A stretch of DNA of 64,000 nt from positions 4,085,501 through 4,149,500 of the forward strand of contig NC_011420.2 of NCBI RefSeq assembly GCF_000016185.1, given 5' to 3'. Shown piece after piece: positions 9,701 to 17,594 of this stretch. The notes beneath the pieces were generated by a model. It was not told the DNA's origin and did not search any database. It was given only the letters and a program-made list of their open reading frames with translations. A program made the position numbers and the translations under genes. Each line of letters starts with the position of its first letter. Within the stretch, counting starts at the first letter, position 1. This DNA comes from Rhodospirillum centenum SW (lineage in GTDB: Bacteria > Pseudomonadota > Alphaproteobacteria > Azospirillales > Azospirillaceae).

Positions 9701-12339
9701 GTCAGAGCAACGACGCCATCGACGCCACTGCGCCGGCGGCACCGACGCTGGGCTTCACCGATACCGGGGTCTCCGACAGCGACGGCATCACCACCGACAC
9801 CACTCTTGAGATCGGCAACCTGGAGGCTGGCGCCACCTGGCAGTACCGGTTGGACGACAAGGCGAGCTGGGTGGACGGCACCGGCACGACCCTGACATTG
9901 GCTGAGGGCGAGTACAGAAACAGTACCGCGGTGGCCGTCCGTCAGATCGATGCCGCCGGCAACCAGGGCGACATCCGGACGCTGACTATCACGGTCGATA
10001 CGACGACGCCGATCATCACGACGGGCCGGGACACGCCGGCCGATCCCCTGACCAATCTCGATGAACTGATCTACACGCTGTCGTTCGACGAAGACGTGGT
10101 CAATTTCGACCTCACCGATCTGGAGATGCTGGGCACCAACGGCAACCCTGGTGCGGTGACGCTGGATCTGACCCAGATTGATCCCCGCAACTACACGGTC
10201 AAGGTCTCCGGCGGCAATATCGCCAACTATAATGGGGACCTTTACCTGAGTGTTGCCCAGGCGCATGACATCACTGACGTTGCCGGGAACAAACTGCAGA
10301 TCGGGGCCGGGAATTTCGTCGAATACACCCTGGACAACACGGCTCCGGCCACGCCGACCCTGGCGCTGTCCGTTGATACCGGCAGCAGCGCCAGCGATCT
10401 CGTCACCAGCAACGGCACGGTGAGCGTCAGCGGGCTGGAGGACGGAACGGTCCGCGAATACTCGCTTGACGCCGGCAAGACCTGGACCCCCTTCAACGGC
10501 AGCGAGATCAGCCTGAGCGGCGACGGTGCCAAGGCGGTCATCGTCCGTCAGACGGATGAGGCCGGCAATGTGTCCGCCGGGAGCACGCCGCTCAGCTTCA
10601 CGCTCGACACCACCGCCGCCACGGTGACGTCTGTGGCCGTGCCGTCCAACGCCGCCTACAAGGCCGGCGATGATCTGATCTTCACCGTCAATGTCGGCGA
10701 GGATGTCGTCGTCACCGGCACGCCCAGGCTGGGGCTGACCATCGGGTCCAGCACCGTGCATGCCAGCTACGATGCGGCTTCCAGCACGGCCACGGCGCTG
10801 AAATTCATCTACACGGTGCAGGCCGGCGATCTGGATGCCGACGGCGTCACGGTCGGGGCGCTGGATCTGAACGGTGGCAGCATCGGCGATGCCGCCGGCA
10901 ACGCCCTGACCCTGACGCTGAACAGCGTGGGCGCCACGGGCGGGGTGCTCGTGGACGCGGTGGCGCCGACGCTGGTCAGTTCGACCCCCGCGGATGATGC
11001 CGGCTATGTGGCGCTGGACAGCACCATCACGCTGACCTTCAGCGAGACTATCTTCATCAATGATGGCGCCAAGTCGATTCACATCTACAGCAAGGGCGCT
11101 CTGGTAGAGAGCTTCGTGCTCAGCACGCCGGCCGGCGGGGCGCCGGGTGACGGCGGGTTCCAGATCAGCGGCAACACGCTGATCCTCAATCCCAGCGCGC
11201 CTTTTGACGGCGACACCACCTATTCCGTCCGCATCGATGCCGGTGCCCTCAAGGATGCCGGCGGCAATCTTCTTGCCGGCATCACCGATGACACCACGCT
11301 GAACTTCAAGACCCTCGACCCCGCCTCCCTGGTGACGGATGCTGCCGGGTTCGACACGACGACCGGCAGCCACATTCTGAACAGCGTGTCGGCCACGGCG
11401 GGGAACGAGACGATCATCGTCGCCGCCCCCTCGCATCTCGCGGGCTCGACCCTGGACGGCGGCGCCGGCAAGGACACGGTGCGGCTGGGGGCCGGCAAGG
11501 GCAGCAGCTTCGATCTCACCGCTGCGGCGACGGTCGCGGGGGTGGAGACGCTGGTGGTGGACAGCGCCCACGCCGGTCCGGTGACGGTGACGCTGAGCAG
11601 CGCCAAGGGCCTGAACAGCCTGACCACGCTCACCGGCACCGGGGATGACGCGCTGGTGCTCGCCGGCGGCGGCACGGCGGAGACCTTCGATCTCTCCGCT
11701 GCGGCGCTGTCCGGCTTCAGCGCGGTGCAGATGAGCGGGGCCGCCCTCACCGGCTATACGCTCAGGCTGGACGCCACCCAGATCACGGACATCCAGGCCC
11801 CCGGCATGATCGGGGCCGTCACCGGCTCGGCCGGCAGCAACGACACGCTGGTGCTGGCCGGCAGCGGCTACGTCACCCTGACCGCCCAGGGGCTGGTGCT
11901 GAGCGGGATCGAGACGGTCAGCTTCGACAACGACGCGCTGAGCCGCACCGTCGTCATCGATCAGGCGCTGAACCTCGCCTTCGGGCTGAGCGGGACCAAC
12001 AGCGTGTCCACGGCCGTGGCGGCCCTCGACCTGTCGGGCAAGAGCCTGACCGGGGTCGATGCGCTCGTCTCCACCAGCGACACGGGCACCGCCTTCCGGC
12101 TGGCCGAGAGCCAGATCGGCAGCGGCAAGGTGACGTCGGTCAGCGGCGGCAGCGGGGCCAGTGACAGCCTGCGCGTGGACGGCGACGCCGTCGATTTCAG
12201 CAGCCTGACCCCTGTCGGGCATCGAGACCCTGTCCAACCAGCAGGCGGGCGGCGGCATCGGCGTCACCGACACCGTCCTGGCCGGCCTCACCGCCATCAG
12301 CGGCGAGGACGGCTGGATCAGCAGCAACGCCAGCTATGA
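6757..12339 (+). CDS. Giant RTX-type surface/adhesin-like protein, N-terminal part (frame broken at 12209-12212)
   Basis: The 1860-codon frame encodes a secreted multi-domain protein. Residues about 45-185 form a DUF4347 domain with IHVFSHG (His98) and LLLYGCEVA (Cys141). A beta-sandwich region follows (about 190-390), then VCBS/cadherin-like repeats (ITAVNDAPVLTSDGG, DGDTITYSIDGGADAALFSI), several bacterial Ig-like repeats (TSVTLPADSTYKIGDSLNFTVTF), an SbsA-type Ig-like segment (STPADDAGYVALDSTITLTF) and beta-helix-like repeats. There is no N-terminal Sec signal, consistent with type I secretion. The true sequence runs ...SSLT then continues in the next frame as LSGIETLSN. One surplus C in CCCC at 12209-12212 throws it into a spurious tail ending at 12339. 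Removing it gives about 2793 residues to 15139. Confidence 0.88.
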   Translation: MSLDAFSPAIPGDAVSAFPSVDGVFPGSVGAGWETPRNAARREVAFIDRGIADWRTLAAGVKPGVETVLLDAGEDGLARMAAWARTRQGYDAIHVFSHGSAGTLILGALVLDAVTAGARAADLATLGAALGDDGDLLLYGCEVAKGETGAAFVDRLAGLTGAAVAASVDLTGNEAFGGTWALAYPGRPDDLGPFPLVPAQVSAFQGTLADASFTFDGGTGEVSRFDGPDTDDILWTQDGYTLKIKFGADIINDGVGEVLPLGYGLPSARLALQLLNYTSATITLTFSLVDGSFFTLNSIDLSNAEGLPSANEGDDLGYVLSASGRSDITGAVYHSDTGGASQYQTISAPGMNFITSFQITLADADNIAALLDNIIFSNIVRANAPVMTGIAGTVAITEDVASSLHSIFAGASFTDSDSASVSFTITASAGTLTAGSGSGVTVSGTGTGTLTLAGSPGDIRTFLQTDGTVTYLQATPDESGTNKATLTLSSADDEGSVALGSVQVNITAVNDAPVLTSDGGGATASVTVAENTTAVTTVVATDVDGDTITYSIDGGADAALFSIDGSTGALTFKAAPDFESPADSDADNSYAVVVKASDGTVSDTQTVNVTVTDVTEAPTLTATAANPTFTEGGSAVALFTGATASAVDAGQTITGFTLTVSNVASGDVLRIGGADCGLDGDGIWSVGGGTNNAAVVFTGGTATMTITGLSLSATDFQTLITDARFSCSSDSPEATARTVTITGLTDSGASNNSTSLALASTVSVLSQPDVTSVTLPADSTYKIGDSLNFTVTFDQAVTVDTSGGTPRLVLDVGGETRYATFVSGDGSTTLVFSYTVDSGDTDADGIAVSATSIDLNGGTLTGTTGSVNADLDLGTPGSLANVKVDGVAPTITGVSIPDQTHKIGDTVTVTITAGEAGLSLHGGSVNGIALTDFADKGGGTYTATYTVAEGNADRAAGEDIPVEIVLKDAAGNISNSWTTPISQSNDAIDATAPAAPTLGFTDTGVSDSDGITTDTTLEIGNLEAGATWQYRLDDKASWVDGTGTTLTLAEGEYRNSTAVAVRQIDAAGNQGDIRTLTITVDTTTPIITTGRDTPADPLTNLDELIYTLSFDEDVVNFDLTDLEMLGTNGNPGAVTLDLTQIDPRNYTVKVSGGNIANYNGDLYLSVAQAHDITDVAGNKLQIGAGNFVEYTLDNTAPATPTLALSVDTGSSASDLVTSNGTVSVSGLEDGTVREYSLDAGKTWTPFNGSEISLSGDGAKAVIVRQTDEAGNVSAGSTPLSFTLDTTAATVTSVAVPSNAAYKAGDDLIFTVNVGEDVVVTGTPRLGLTIGSSTVHASYDAASSTATALKFIYTVQAGDLDADGVTVGALDLNGGSIGDAAGNALTLTLNSVGATGGVLVDAVAPTLVSSTPADDAGYVALDSTITLTFSETIFINDGAKSIHIYSKGALVESFVLSTPAGGAPGDGGFQISGNTLILNPSAPFDGDTTYSVRIDAGALKDAGGNLLAGITDDTTLNFKTLDPASLVTDAAGFDTTTGSHILNSVSATAGNETIIVAAPSHLAGSTLDGGAGKDTVRLGAGKGSSFDLTAAATVAGVETLVVDSAHAGPVTVTLSSAKGLNSLTTLTGTGDDALVLAGGGTAETFDLSAAALSGFSAVQMSGAALTGYTLRLDATQITDIQAPGMIGAVTGSAGSNDTLVLAGSGYVTLTAQGLVLSGIETVSFDNDALSRTVVIDQALNLAFGLSGTNSVSTAVAALDLSGKSLTGVDALVSTSDTGTAFRLAESQIGSGKVTSVSGGSGASDSLRVDGDAVDFSSLTPVGHRDPVQPAGGRRHRRHRHRPGRPHRHQRRGRLDQQQRQL

Positions 12340-12400
12340 TGTCAGCAAGATCAGCCTGAGCGGCATCTTCGAGCTGCGTTCCAGCGCCAGCGACGGGACC

Positions 12401-15139
12401 GTGACGATCACCGTCGGGGGCGATCAGATCGGCAGCGGCAAGGTGGAGAGGATCACCGCCCAGGCCGGCGCGGATGTCACCCTGGTGACCTCCAGCGCGA
12501 GCTTCGATGCCAGCGAACTGACCGTGACCAACATCGATACGATCACCACGACCCGGGCCGGTGGCACGGCCATCACCGACAGCGGTGAATCCACCCGGAT
12601 CATCGGCGGCAGCGGTGCGGACACCCTTGCGGGCAGTTTCGGTGACGATACGCTGGACGGTGGCGCCGGCGACGACATCTTCCTCTACGGGGGCGGCAAC
12701 ACCGACAACGGCCGCGACCTGATCCAGAACCTGGCCACCGGCGACATCATCCGCGTCAGCAATGCCGATTTCAGCGCCACCACCATCACGGCGGGCAACG
12801 GCACCAGCGTCGGTCTGAACGAAATTCAGATCGCCACCGCCAACGGCAGGACCACGCTTCATATCGGGACTGACGCCCAGGCCGACGCCGCCGATCTGGT
12901 GATCGACCTCGACGGCCTCTACACGGCCGACAATTTCAAGCTCAGCGGCAGCGACATCACGGTGAACCTGAACGCATCCCCCGTGATCACAGCGCCCGGG
13001 ACGGCGGCGGTTGCGGAGAACGCGACAGGGGTGACGCTGGGCACGATCAGCCTCGCCGACGGCGACAACGACGCCCAGACGGTGACGCTGTCGGTGGGCA
13101 GCGGCAGCTTCGGCCTGGATACGGCGGGCCTGAGCGTGGTGAGCGACGACACGACGGCGGGGCGGACCCTGGTGGTCTCGGGCAGTGTCGGGGCGCTGAA
13201 CACGGCCCTGGCGGGGCTCACCTACACGCCGGTCGCCAACACGTCCGGCAGTGTCGATCTCGTGGTCTCCACCAAGGACGGCAAGGGCGGAACGGACAGC
13301 GGGACCGTCAAGATCACGGTCAGCGATGTCAATCCCGTGCTGGCGCCGCAGAGCTTCACCGTGGCGGAGAACAGCGCGGCGGGGACCGTCGTCGGCACCG
13401 CGGTCGCCAGCGGCGACACCAACGGGCTGATCTGGTCGATCAGCGGCGGCACGGGGGCGGGCCTGTTCACGATCGACGCGGCCAGCGGCCAGATCAAGGT
13501 GGCCCAGGGAGCGGTCCTGGATTTCGAGACCACGGCGAGCTACACGCTGACGGTGGCGGTCGATGACGAGGACGCGGACACCACCGCCGATGCCACGACC
13601 ACGGTGACCGTCACCCTCAGCGACGTGGACGAGACCCCGGTCACGCCGCCGCCTGTGGTGGTGATCCCGCCGTCGCCGCCGGCACCGCCGCTGCCGCCGG
13701 CGCCGCCGGGACCACCGGCCGCCCCGCCGCCGCCGCCGGTGGTTCCGACGACGGTGACGGCGACGGAGGACGGGGTGTCGGTGGGCCGCGGCAGCGGCAG
13801 CGACAGCCTGACCGGGCGGCCGGTGGAGCAGGTCGTGGTGGCGCCGGTTCCGAGCAGCCGCCAGGATGTCAGCGGCACGCCGACGGCGAACGCGGACATC
13901 CGGCTGGGCGGCAGCAGCAGTGCGCCGGTCCTGGTGGCGACGCTGCCGGTGGGGGTCGGGCTGCAGGCCTCGGGGGCGACGACGCTGACCCTGGCGGAAC
14001 TCTCCGCGGCGGCGGGGGTGGAGGCCGGGCGCATCCAGGCGGCCGGCACGGTATCGACCGGCACGGTCGATCTGGCGGGCCTGTCGACGGTGCTGCCCGG
14101 GAGCACGCCGGTGACGCTGCGGACGGTGACGCCGACGCTGACGGCGGGCAGCACGACACCGCCCGGTCAGCCGATCCTCCTCTCGGTGCCGACCTCGACC
14201 GACACGTCGGGGATGGTCACGGCGGTGGTGATCGACGGCCGCTCGCTGCCGTCGGGGACGAACATCGAACTGCGCGACGTTGACTATGCGGTTGTGACGG
14301 GCAGCGTGTTCGTGACCGGGGGCACCGGGTCGAACGTGGTGATCGGGGACGATGCGCGGCAGTACATCCGGCTCGGCCCGGACGACGACACGCTGCGCGG
14401 CGGCGGCGGCGACGACACGGTGGGGTCGGGGGAGGGCCGCGACCTGCTCTACGGCGACGAGGGCAATGACAGCGTGTTCGGCGGGGAGGGGTATGACCGT
14501 CTCTCCGGCGGGGCGGGGGACGACACGATCGACGGCGGCTCGGGGGTCGATGTCGTCCGCATCGAGGCGGCGCGCTCGGCGGTGACGCTGGAGGCGGCGG
14601 GTCCCTGGGGCGTGCGGCTGAGCGGGGCGGCGACGGGCACGGACGTGGCCAGCGGGGTCGAACTGATCCGGTTCGACGACCAGGTGGTCTATGTCACCCT
14701 GCCGGTGCGCTTCGCGGCGGTGCAGCCGGACGGCGGCGGGGCGTTCGACGAGGCCTTCTACCTCGCCCAGTGGGCGGACGTGCGGGCCGCGGTGGCGGAC
14801 GGCCGGTTCCAGAGCGGCCTGGAGCACTATCTGGCGTTCGGTCAGGCCGAGGGGCGCGACCCGACCCCGCTGTTCGACGAGGAGGCGTACCTGGCCCGCT
14901 GGGCCGACGTGCGCGTCGCGGTGGAGGCCGGGCAGTTCCACTCGGGCTACGAGCACTATCTTGCGTTCGGCTGGCGCGAGGACCGCGATCCCTCCGCCTG
15001 GTTCGACCTGTCGGCCTATCTGCAGCGCAACCCCGATGTCGCCGACGCCGGCATCGATCCCCTGCGCCACTGGCTCGTCTGGGGCATCGGCGAAGACCGC
15101 ATCGCCACCGCCGCAGACACCGGCCTCTGGCTCGCCTGA
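12401..15139 (+). CDS. Giant RTX-type surface/adhesin-like protein, C-terminal part
   Basis: This frame is open from at least 12212 and continues the protein broken by the indel; the GTG at 12401 is merely the first start-like codon and has no ribosome binding site. It carries RTX calcium-binding nonapeptides (GGSGADTLAGSFGDDTLDGG near 12604-12663), cadherin-like repeats (SFTVAENSAAGTVVG), a Pro-rich linker (about 13640-13750), a second RTX block (DDDTLRGGGGDDTVGSG onward, 14377-14560) and three C-terminal FDxxxYL...HYLAFG repeats. RTX repeats near the C-terminus suit export by a type I ABC/HlyD system, though none is encoded in the window. If the indel is genuine, this half would not be made and the locus would be a pseudogene. 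Confidence 0.85.
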   Translation: MTITVGGDQIGSGKVERITAQAGADVTLVTSSASFDASELTVTNIDTITTTRAGGTAITDSGESTRIIGGSGADTLAGSFGDDTLDGGAGDDIFLYGGGNTDNGRDLIQNLATGDIIRVSNADFSATTITAGNGTSVGLNEIQIATANGRTTLHIGTDAQADAADLVIDLDGLYTADNFKLSGSDITVNLNASPVITAPGTAAVAENATGVTLGTISLADGDNDAQTVTLSVGSGSFGLDTAGLSVVSDDTTAGRTLVVSGSVGALNTALAGLTYTPVANTSGSVDLVVSTKDGKGGTDSGTVKITVSDVNPVLAPQSFTVAENSAAGTVVGTAVASGDTNGLIWSISGGTGAGLFTIDAASGQIKVAQGAVLDFETTASYTLTVAVDDEDADTTADATTTVTVTLSDVDETPVTPPPVVVIPPSPPAPPLPPAPPGPPAAPPPPPVVPTTVTATEDGVSVGRGSGSDSLTGRPVEQVVVAPVPSSRQDVSGTPTANADIRLGGSSSAPVLVATLPVGVGLQASGATTLTLAELSAAAGVEAGRIQAAGTVSTGTVDLAGLSTVLPGSTPVTLRTVTPTLTAGSTTPPGQPILLSVPTSTDTSGMVTAVVIDGRSLPSGTNIELRDVDYAVVTGSVFVTGGTGSNVVIGDDARQYIRLGPDDDTLRGGGGDDTVGSGEGRDLLYGDEGNDSVFGGEGYDRLSGGAGDDTIDGGSGVDVVRIEAARSAVTLEAAGPWGVRLSGAATGTDVASGVELIRFDDQVVYVTLPVRFAAVQPDGGGAFDEAFYLAQWADVRAAVADGRFQSGLEHYLAFGQAEGRDPTPLFDEEAYLARWADVRVAVEAGQFHSGYEHYLAFGWREDRDPSAWFDLSAYLQRNPDVADAGIDPLRHWLVWGIGEDRIATAADTGLWLA
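14744..15136 (+). repeat. Tandem 43-residue C-terminal repeat (two full units plus a diverged third)
   Basis: Units start at 14744, 14873 and 15002, exactly 129 bp apart. The common pattern is FDExxYLAxWADVRxAVxxGxFxSGxEHYLAFGxxExRDP. The third unit (FDLSAYLQRNPDVADAGIDPLRHWL) keeps the FD..YL and HW frame but lacks several positions. They follow the last RTX block and end the protein. Confidence 0.85.
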
Positions 15140-15163
15140 CGGGCTCGCTCGACCCGAGACCAA

Positions 15164-15190
15164 GGGGCGCCCCGCACGCCGGGGCGCCCC
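15164..15190 (+). terminator. Terminator-like hairpin after the RTX gene
   Basis: GGGGCGCCCC (15164-15173) and an identical arm (15181-15190) flank a 7-nt loop, 25 bp after the RTX stop. No T tract follows, so it may be a Rho-assisted or transcript-stabilising end. Confidence 0.5.
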
Positions 15191-15196
15191 TGCAGA

Positions 15197-15219
15197 GGCG
15201 GGGGGCTCAGCCCCCCGCC
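15197..15219 (-). terminator. Hairpin overlapping the nosX stop codon
   Basis: GGCGGGGGGC / GCCCCCCGCC form a perfect 10-bp stem with a TCA loop that is the nosX stop codon (TGA on the minus strand). It lies between two convergent genes and probably helps end both transcripts. Confidence 0.45.
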
Positions 15220-16205
15220 GCCATCCCCAGAACGGTCGTCCGGCCGTCGGCGCCGGTCAGGAACGCCGTCGTTCCCGGATACCGCGACAGCAGCGCCGCC
15301 GCGGCCTCCCCCGGCATGCCGGACAGGGCGGTGGACAGGGCGTCGGCCGTGGTCGCCGTCGGCGCCCCGACGCTGACGGTGCGCCAGAGCGCCCCCGGCC
15401 GGCCGGTCGCGGGATCGATCAGGTGGCCGAAGCGGCCGGCCATGTCGAACACGGTGCCCGTGGCGGCCGAGGTGGCGACGGCGGCTCCCGTCAGGGCCAG
15501 CGGCCCGTTGGCGCCGGCGTCGTCCAGCCCGACCTGCCAGGGCCGGCCGTCGGGGCGCCGGCCCTGGGCCCGGATCTCCCCCATGTCCACCAGCACGTCG
15601 TCCAGCCCCTCCTGCCGCAGCAGTTCCACGATGCGGTCGGTGATGTAGCCCTGGGCGATGCCGTTCAGGGTCGCCTGCATGCCGGGCCGGGCGAAGGCGA
15701 TGCGACCGGCTCCGATCTCGACCGCCTGGAAGCCGACCAGCCGCCGGACGGCCTCGATCCGGGCCGGGGCGGGGCCGGCGGGATCGGCGCCCGCCTGCGC
15801 GAAGTGCCCGGCGTGGAGCGCCCAGAGCGGCTGCACCGTCATGTCGAAGCGTCCCCCGCTGGCCCGGGCGAAGGCGGCCGCCTCCGCCATCAGGCGCACC
15901 AGATCGGCGGGGGCGTCGTCCAGGCGGCCGTCCCGGTTCAGCCGGACCAGGGCGCTGTCGGCGCGGTGGAGGCTGAACACCCGTTCCAGCCGCGCCACCT
16001 CGGCAAGGCACAACCCGATCAGCCGGCGGGCTTCCGCCGCGTCGGGATGCACCAGCCGCAGACAGGCGTCCGCCCCCAGCGCCGTCCCGCGCCAGCCGTG
16101 CAGCAGGCCGGCCCGGGCCGCGGCGGCGGACGGCAGCAGGGCGAGGCCGGCAACGGCGGCGGTCAGGCCCAGGAAGCGGCGGCGGCTCCGGTCAATGCCC
16201 TCCAT
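15207..16205 (-). CDS. nosX: NosX, ApbE-family FAD:protein FMN transferase
   Basis: The 332-residue protein has a Tat signal (SRRRFLGL at residues 7-14, then a hydrophobic run to AAA). It carries the ApbE core, including GTALGADACLRLV, the ASGGRFDMTVQPLW region, GIAQGYITDRIVELL, the DVLVDMGEIRAQG strand and the C-terminal TATTADALSTAL segment. In nos clusters NosX transfers FMN covalently to a Thr of NosR in the periplasm; NosR here has the acceptor SGAT motif. The ATG at 16205 is chosen because it yields the Tat signal, and it overlaps the end of nosL by 14 bp. It is the last gene of the nos operon. Confidence 0.92.
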   Translation of the reverse strand: MEGIDRSRRRFLGLTAAVAGLALLPSAAAARAGLLHGWRGTALGADACLRLVHPDAAEARRLIGLCLAEVARLERVFSLHRADSALVRLNRDGRLDDAPADLVRLMAEAAAFARASGGRFDMTVQPLWALHAGHFAQAGADPAGPAPARIEAVRRLVGFQAVEIGAGRIAFARPGMQATLNGIAQGYITDRIVELLRQEGLDDVLVDMGEIRAQGRRPDGRPWQVGLDDAGANGPLALTGAAVATSAATGTVFDMAGRFGHLIDPATGRPGALWRTVSVGAPTATTADALSTALSGMPGEAAAALLSRYPGTTAFLTGADGRTTVLGMAAGG

Positions 16206-16764
16206 GGCCGCCTCCGCCGGGAGCGTGCGGAGGCATCGCGGCGGGAACGACCTCCGCCTCGGGTGCGTCCGTCTCCAGGATCTCCGCCGGCGTGATGTCG
16301 GCGAAGCGCCGCACGGCGCCACCATGCTCCTGTGCGAAGCGGCGGGCCGCCGCCTCCTCGGCGAAGGGGTACAGCTCGGCCCCGGTCATGGCAGCCGGCG
16401 CGCTCGACCCGGTGACGTACCAGGCCTGCCGCGCCTCCACCCAGGCGTCGGGATCGGCGGCGTCCGGGGCCGTCGCCCGGCCCATGTCGGAGACGAAGGC
16501 GGCGGCGATGGTCTTCGGCTCCTCCGGCAGCATCAGGAAGGCGAAGGTGTCGCGCACCGAGGACAGCCAGACGGGCCGGCTGCGGCCGCGGACATGCACC
16601 TGCCCCTTGGGACCGGGATGGTCGGACAGGTTCATGCCGCAGTACTGGCCGACGGCGTCGGCGGTGATGGCGGCGGGGCGGACCGCCGCCTCGGCCCGGG
16701 GTTCGGCCCCGCAGCCGGACAGCAGGAGGGCGGCCAGGGCGGCCGTGGCGAGGGGCAGGCGCAT
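16192..16764 (-). CDS. nosL: NosL, copper-binding lipoprotein of the nos operon
   Basis: This 190-residue outer- or periplasm-facing lipoprotein has a signal peptide with lipobox LLSGC (Cys18). The NosL hallmark YCGMNLSDHPGPKGQ places Cys42, Met44 and His49, the Cu(I)-binding set. The family is reported to deliver copper for NosZ Cu-Z centre assembly. A His/Gly-rich tail (GGGGHGGH) may add weak metal binding. Its start codon overlaps the nosY stop (TGATG), so translation is probably coupled. Confidence 0.94.
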   Translation of the reverse strand: MRLPLATAALAALLLSGCGAEPRAEAAVRPAAITADAVGQYCGMNLSDHPGPKGQVHVRGRSRPVWLSSVRDTFAFLMLPEEPKTIAAAFVSDMGRATAPDAADPDAWVEARQAWYVTGSSAPAAMTGAELYPFAEEAAARRFAQEHGGAVRRFADITPAEILETDAPEAEVVPAAMPPHAPGGGGHGGH

Positions 16765-17594
16765 CAGATCTGTCTCCGCGAGAAGATGAGGGTGGCTAGG
16801 CCGAGGGGCAGCAGCATCCAGCCGGCGAGGGCGGCCAGCAGCAGGCCCGGCGCGGGCGTGCCGTGGGCGGCCACGCCGGCCATGCCGGCATGGCGGCCGA
16901 CCTCGGGCAGGCCGGCGAGGTTGAAGAGGCGGTAGGCGTCGGCCGGGTTGGCCAGCAGCAGCAGGTCCAGCAGCCCGCTGCCCAGTCCCTGGCCCTGGGT
17001 CGCCACCAGCAGGCCGAGCAGCGCCATGTCGTAGAGCAGGACGAAGACCAGCCAGAGCGCCACGGCGATGCCGGCGGCGGTGCCGCGGTCGCGCACGCAG
17101 GTGCTGGCGAGATAGCCCAGCGAGACGAAGGCGCCGCCCAGCAGCACGCTCGATCCCAGCAGGGCGGCGAAGGCGGACCAGCTCTCCGGCGCGATCTCCG
17201 GCGCCGTGGCCCAGAGCACGGCGCCGGCGCTGCCGTAACCGCACAGGGTGGCGAAGGCGATGATGGCGAGATGGCCCAGGAACTTGCCCAGCAGGGCCTG
17301 CCAGCGCGACACCGGATAGCTCAGCAGCAGCAGCATGGTGCCACGCTCGATCTCGCCCACCACGGCGTCGAAGGACAGCAGCAGCGCCAGCAGCGGCAGC
17401 AGGAAGATGGTCAGGCTGGACAGGCTGACGATCGTCACCTCCAGCGGGTTGACGCCGACGCTGCCGGTGGGCGCGCTGCCCAGGAAGGTCAGCGTCAGCG
17501 CCAGGGCCGCCAGCAGCAGGGTCGTGGCGGCGACCCAGCGGTTGCGCAGGCCGTCTCGCACCTCCTTGAGGGCGATGGTGGGGACCGGGCTCAT
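16764..17594 (-). CDS. nosY: NosY, ABC transporter permease
   Basis: The 276-residue integral membrane protein has about six TM helices and the ABC-2 type layout. EVRDGLRNRW at the N-terminus is typical of NosY, followed by alternating hydrophobic blocks (about 22-42, 55-75, 100-130, 140-165, 172-200, 245-268). It pairs with the NosF ATPase and periplasmic NosD to form the NosDFY machine needed for Cu-Z maturation of N2O reductase. Coupling by ATGA to nosF upstream supports this. Confidence 0.93.
   Translation of the reverse strand: MSPVPTIALKEVRDGLRNRWVAATTLLLAALALTLTFLGSAPTGSVGVNPLEVTIVSLSSLTIFLLPLLALLLSFDAVVGEIERGTMLLLLSYPVSRWQALLGKFLGHLAIIAFATLCGYGSAGAVLWATAPEIAPESWSAFAALLGSSVLLGGAFVSLGYLASTCVRDRGTAAGIAVALWLVFVLLYDMALLGLLVATQGQGLGSGLLDLLLLANPADAYRLFNLAGLPEVGRHAGMAGVAAHGTPAPGLLLAALAGWMLLPLGLATLIFSRRQI

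Noticed and set aside
12205-12215. Programmed +1 ribosomal frameshift in the RTX gene
   Set aside because: The site lacks a known slippery codon order with a stop, and no stimulator is evident. A simple one-base insertion explains it better.
9268-12327. Very long open frame (about 1000 codons) antisense to the RTX gene
   Set aside because: It is a mirror of the repeat-rich, GC-biased sense frame; it has low-complexity Arg/Gly/His-rich translation, no domain and no ribosome binding site. Similar antisense frames cover 12197-15163 and most other genes here.
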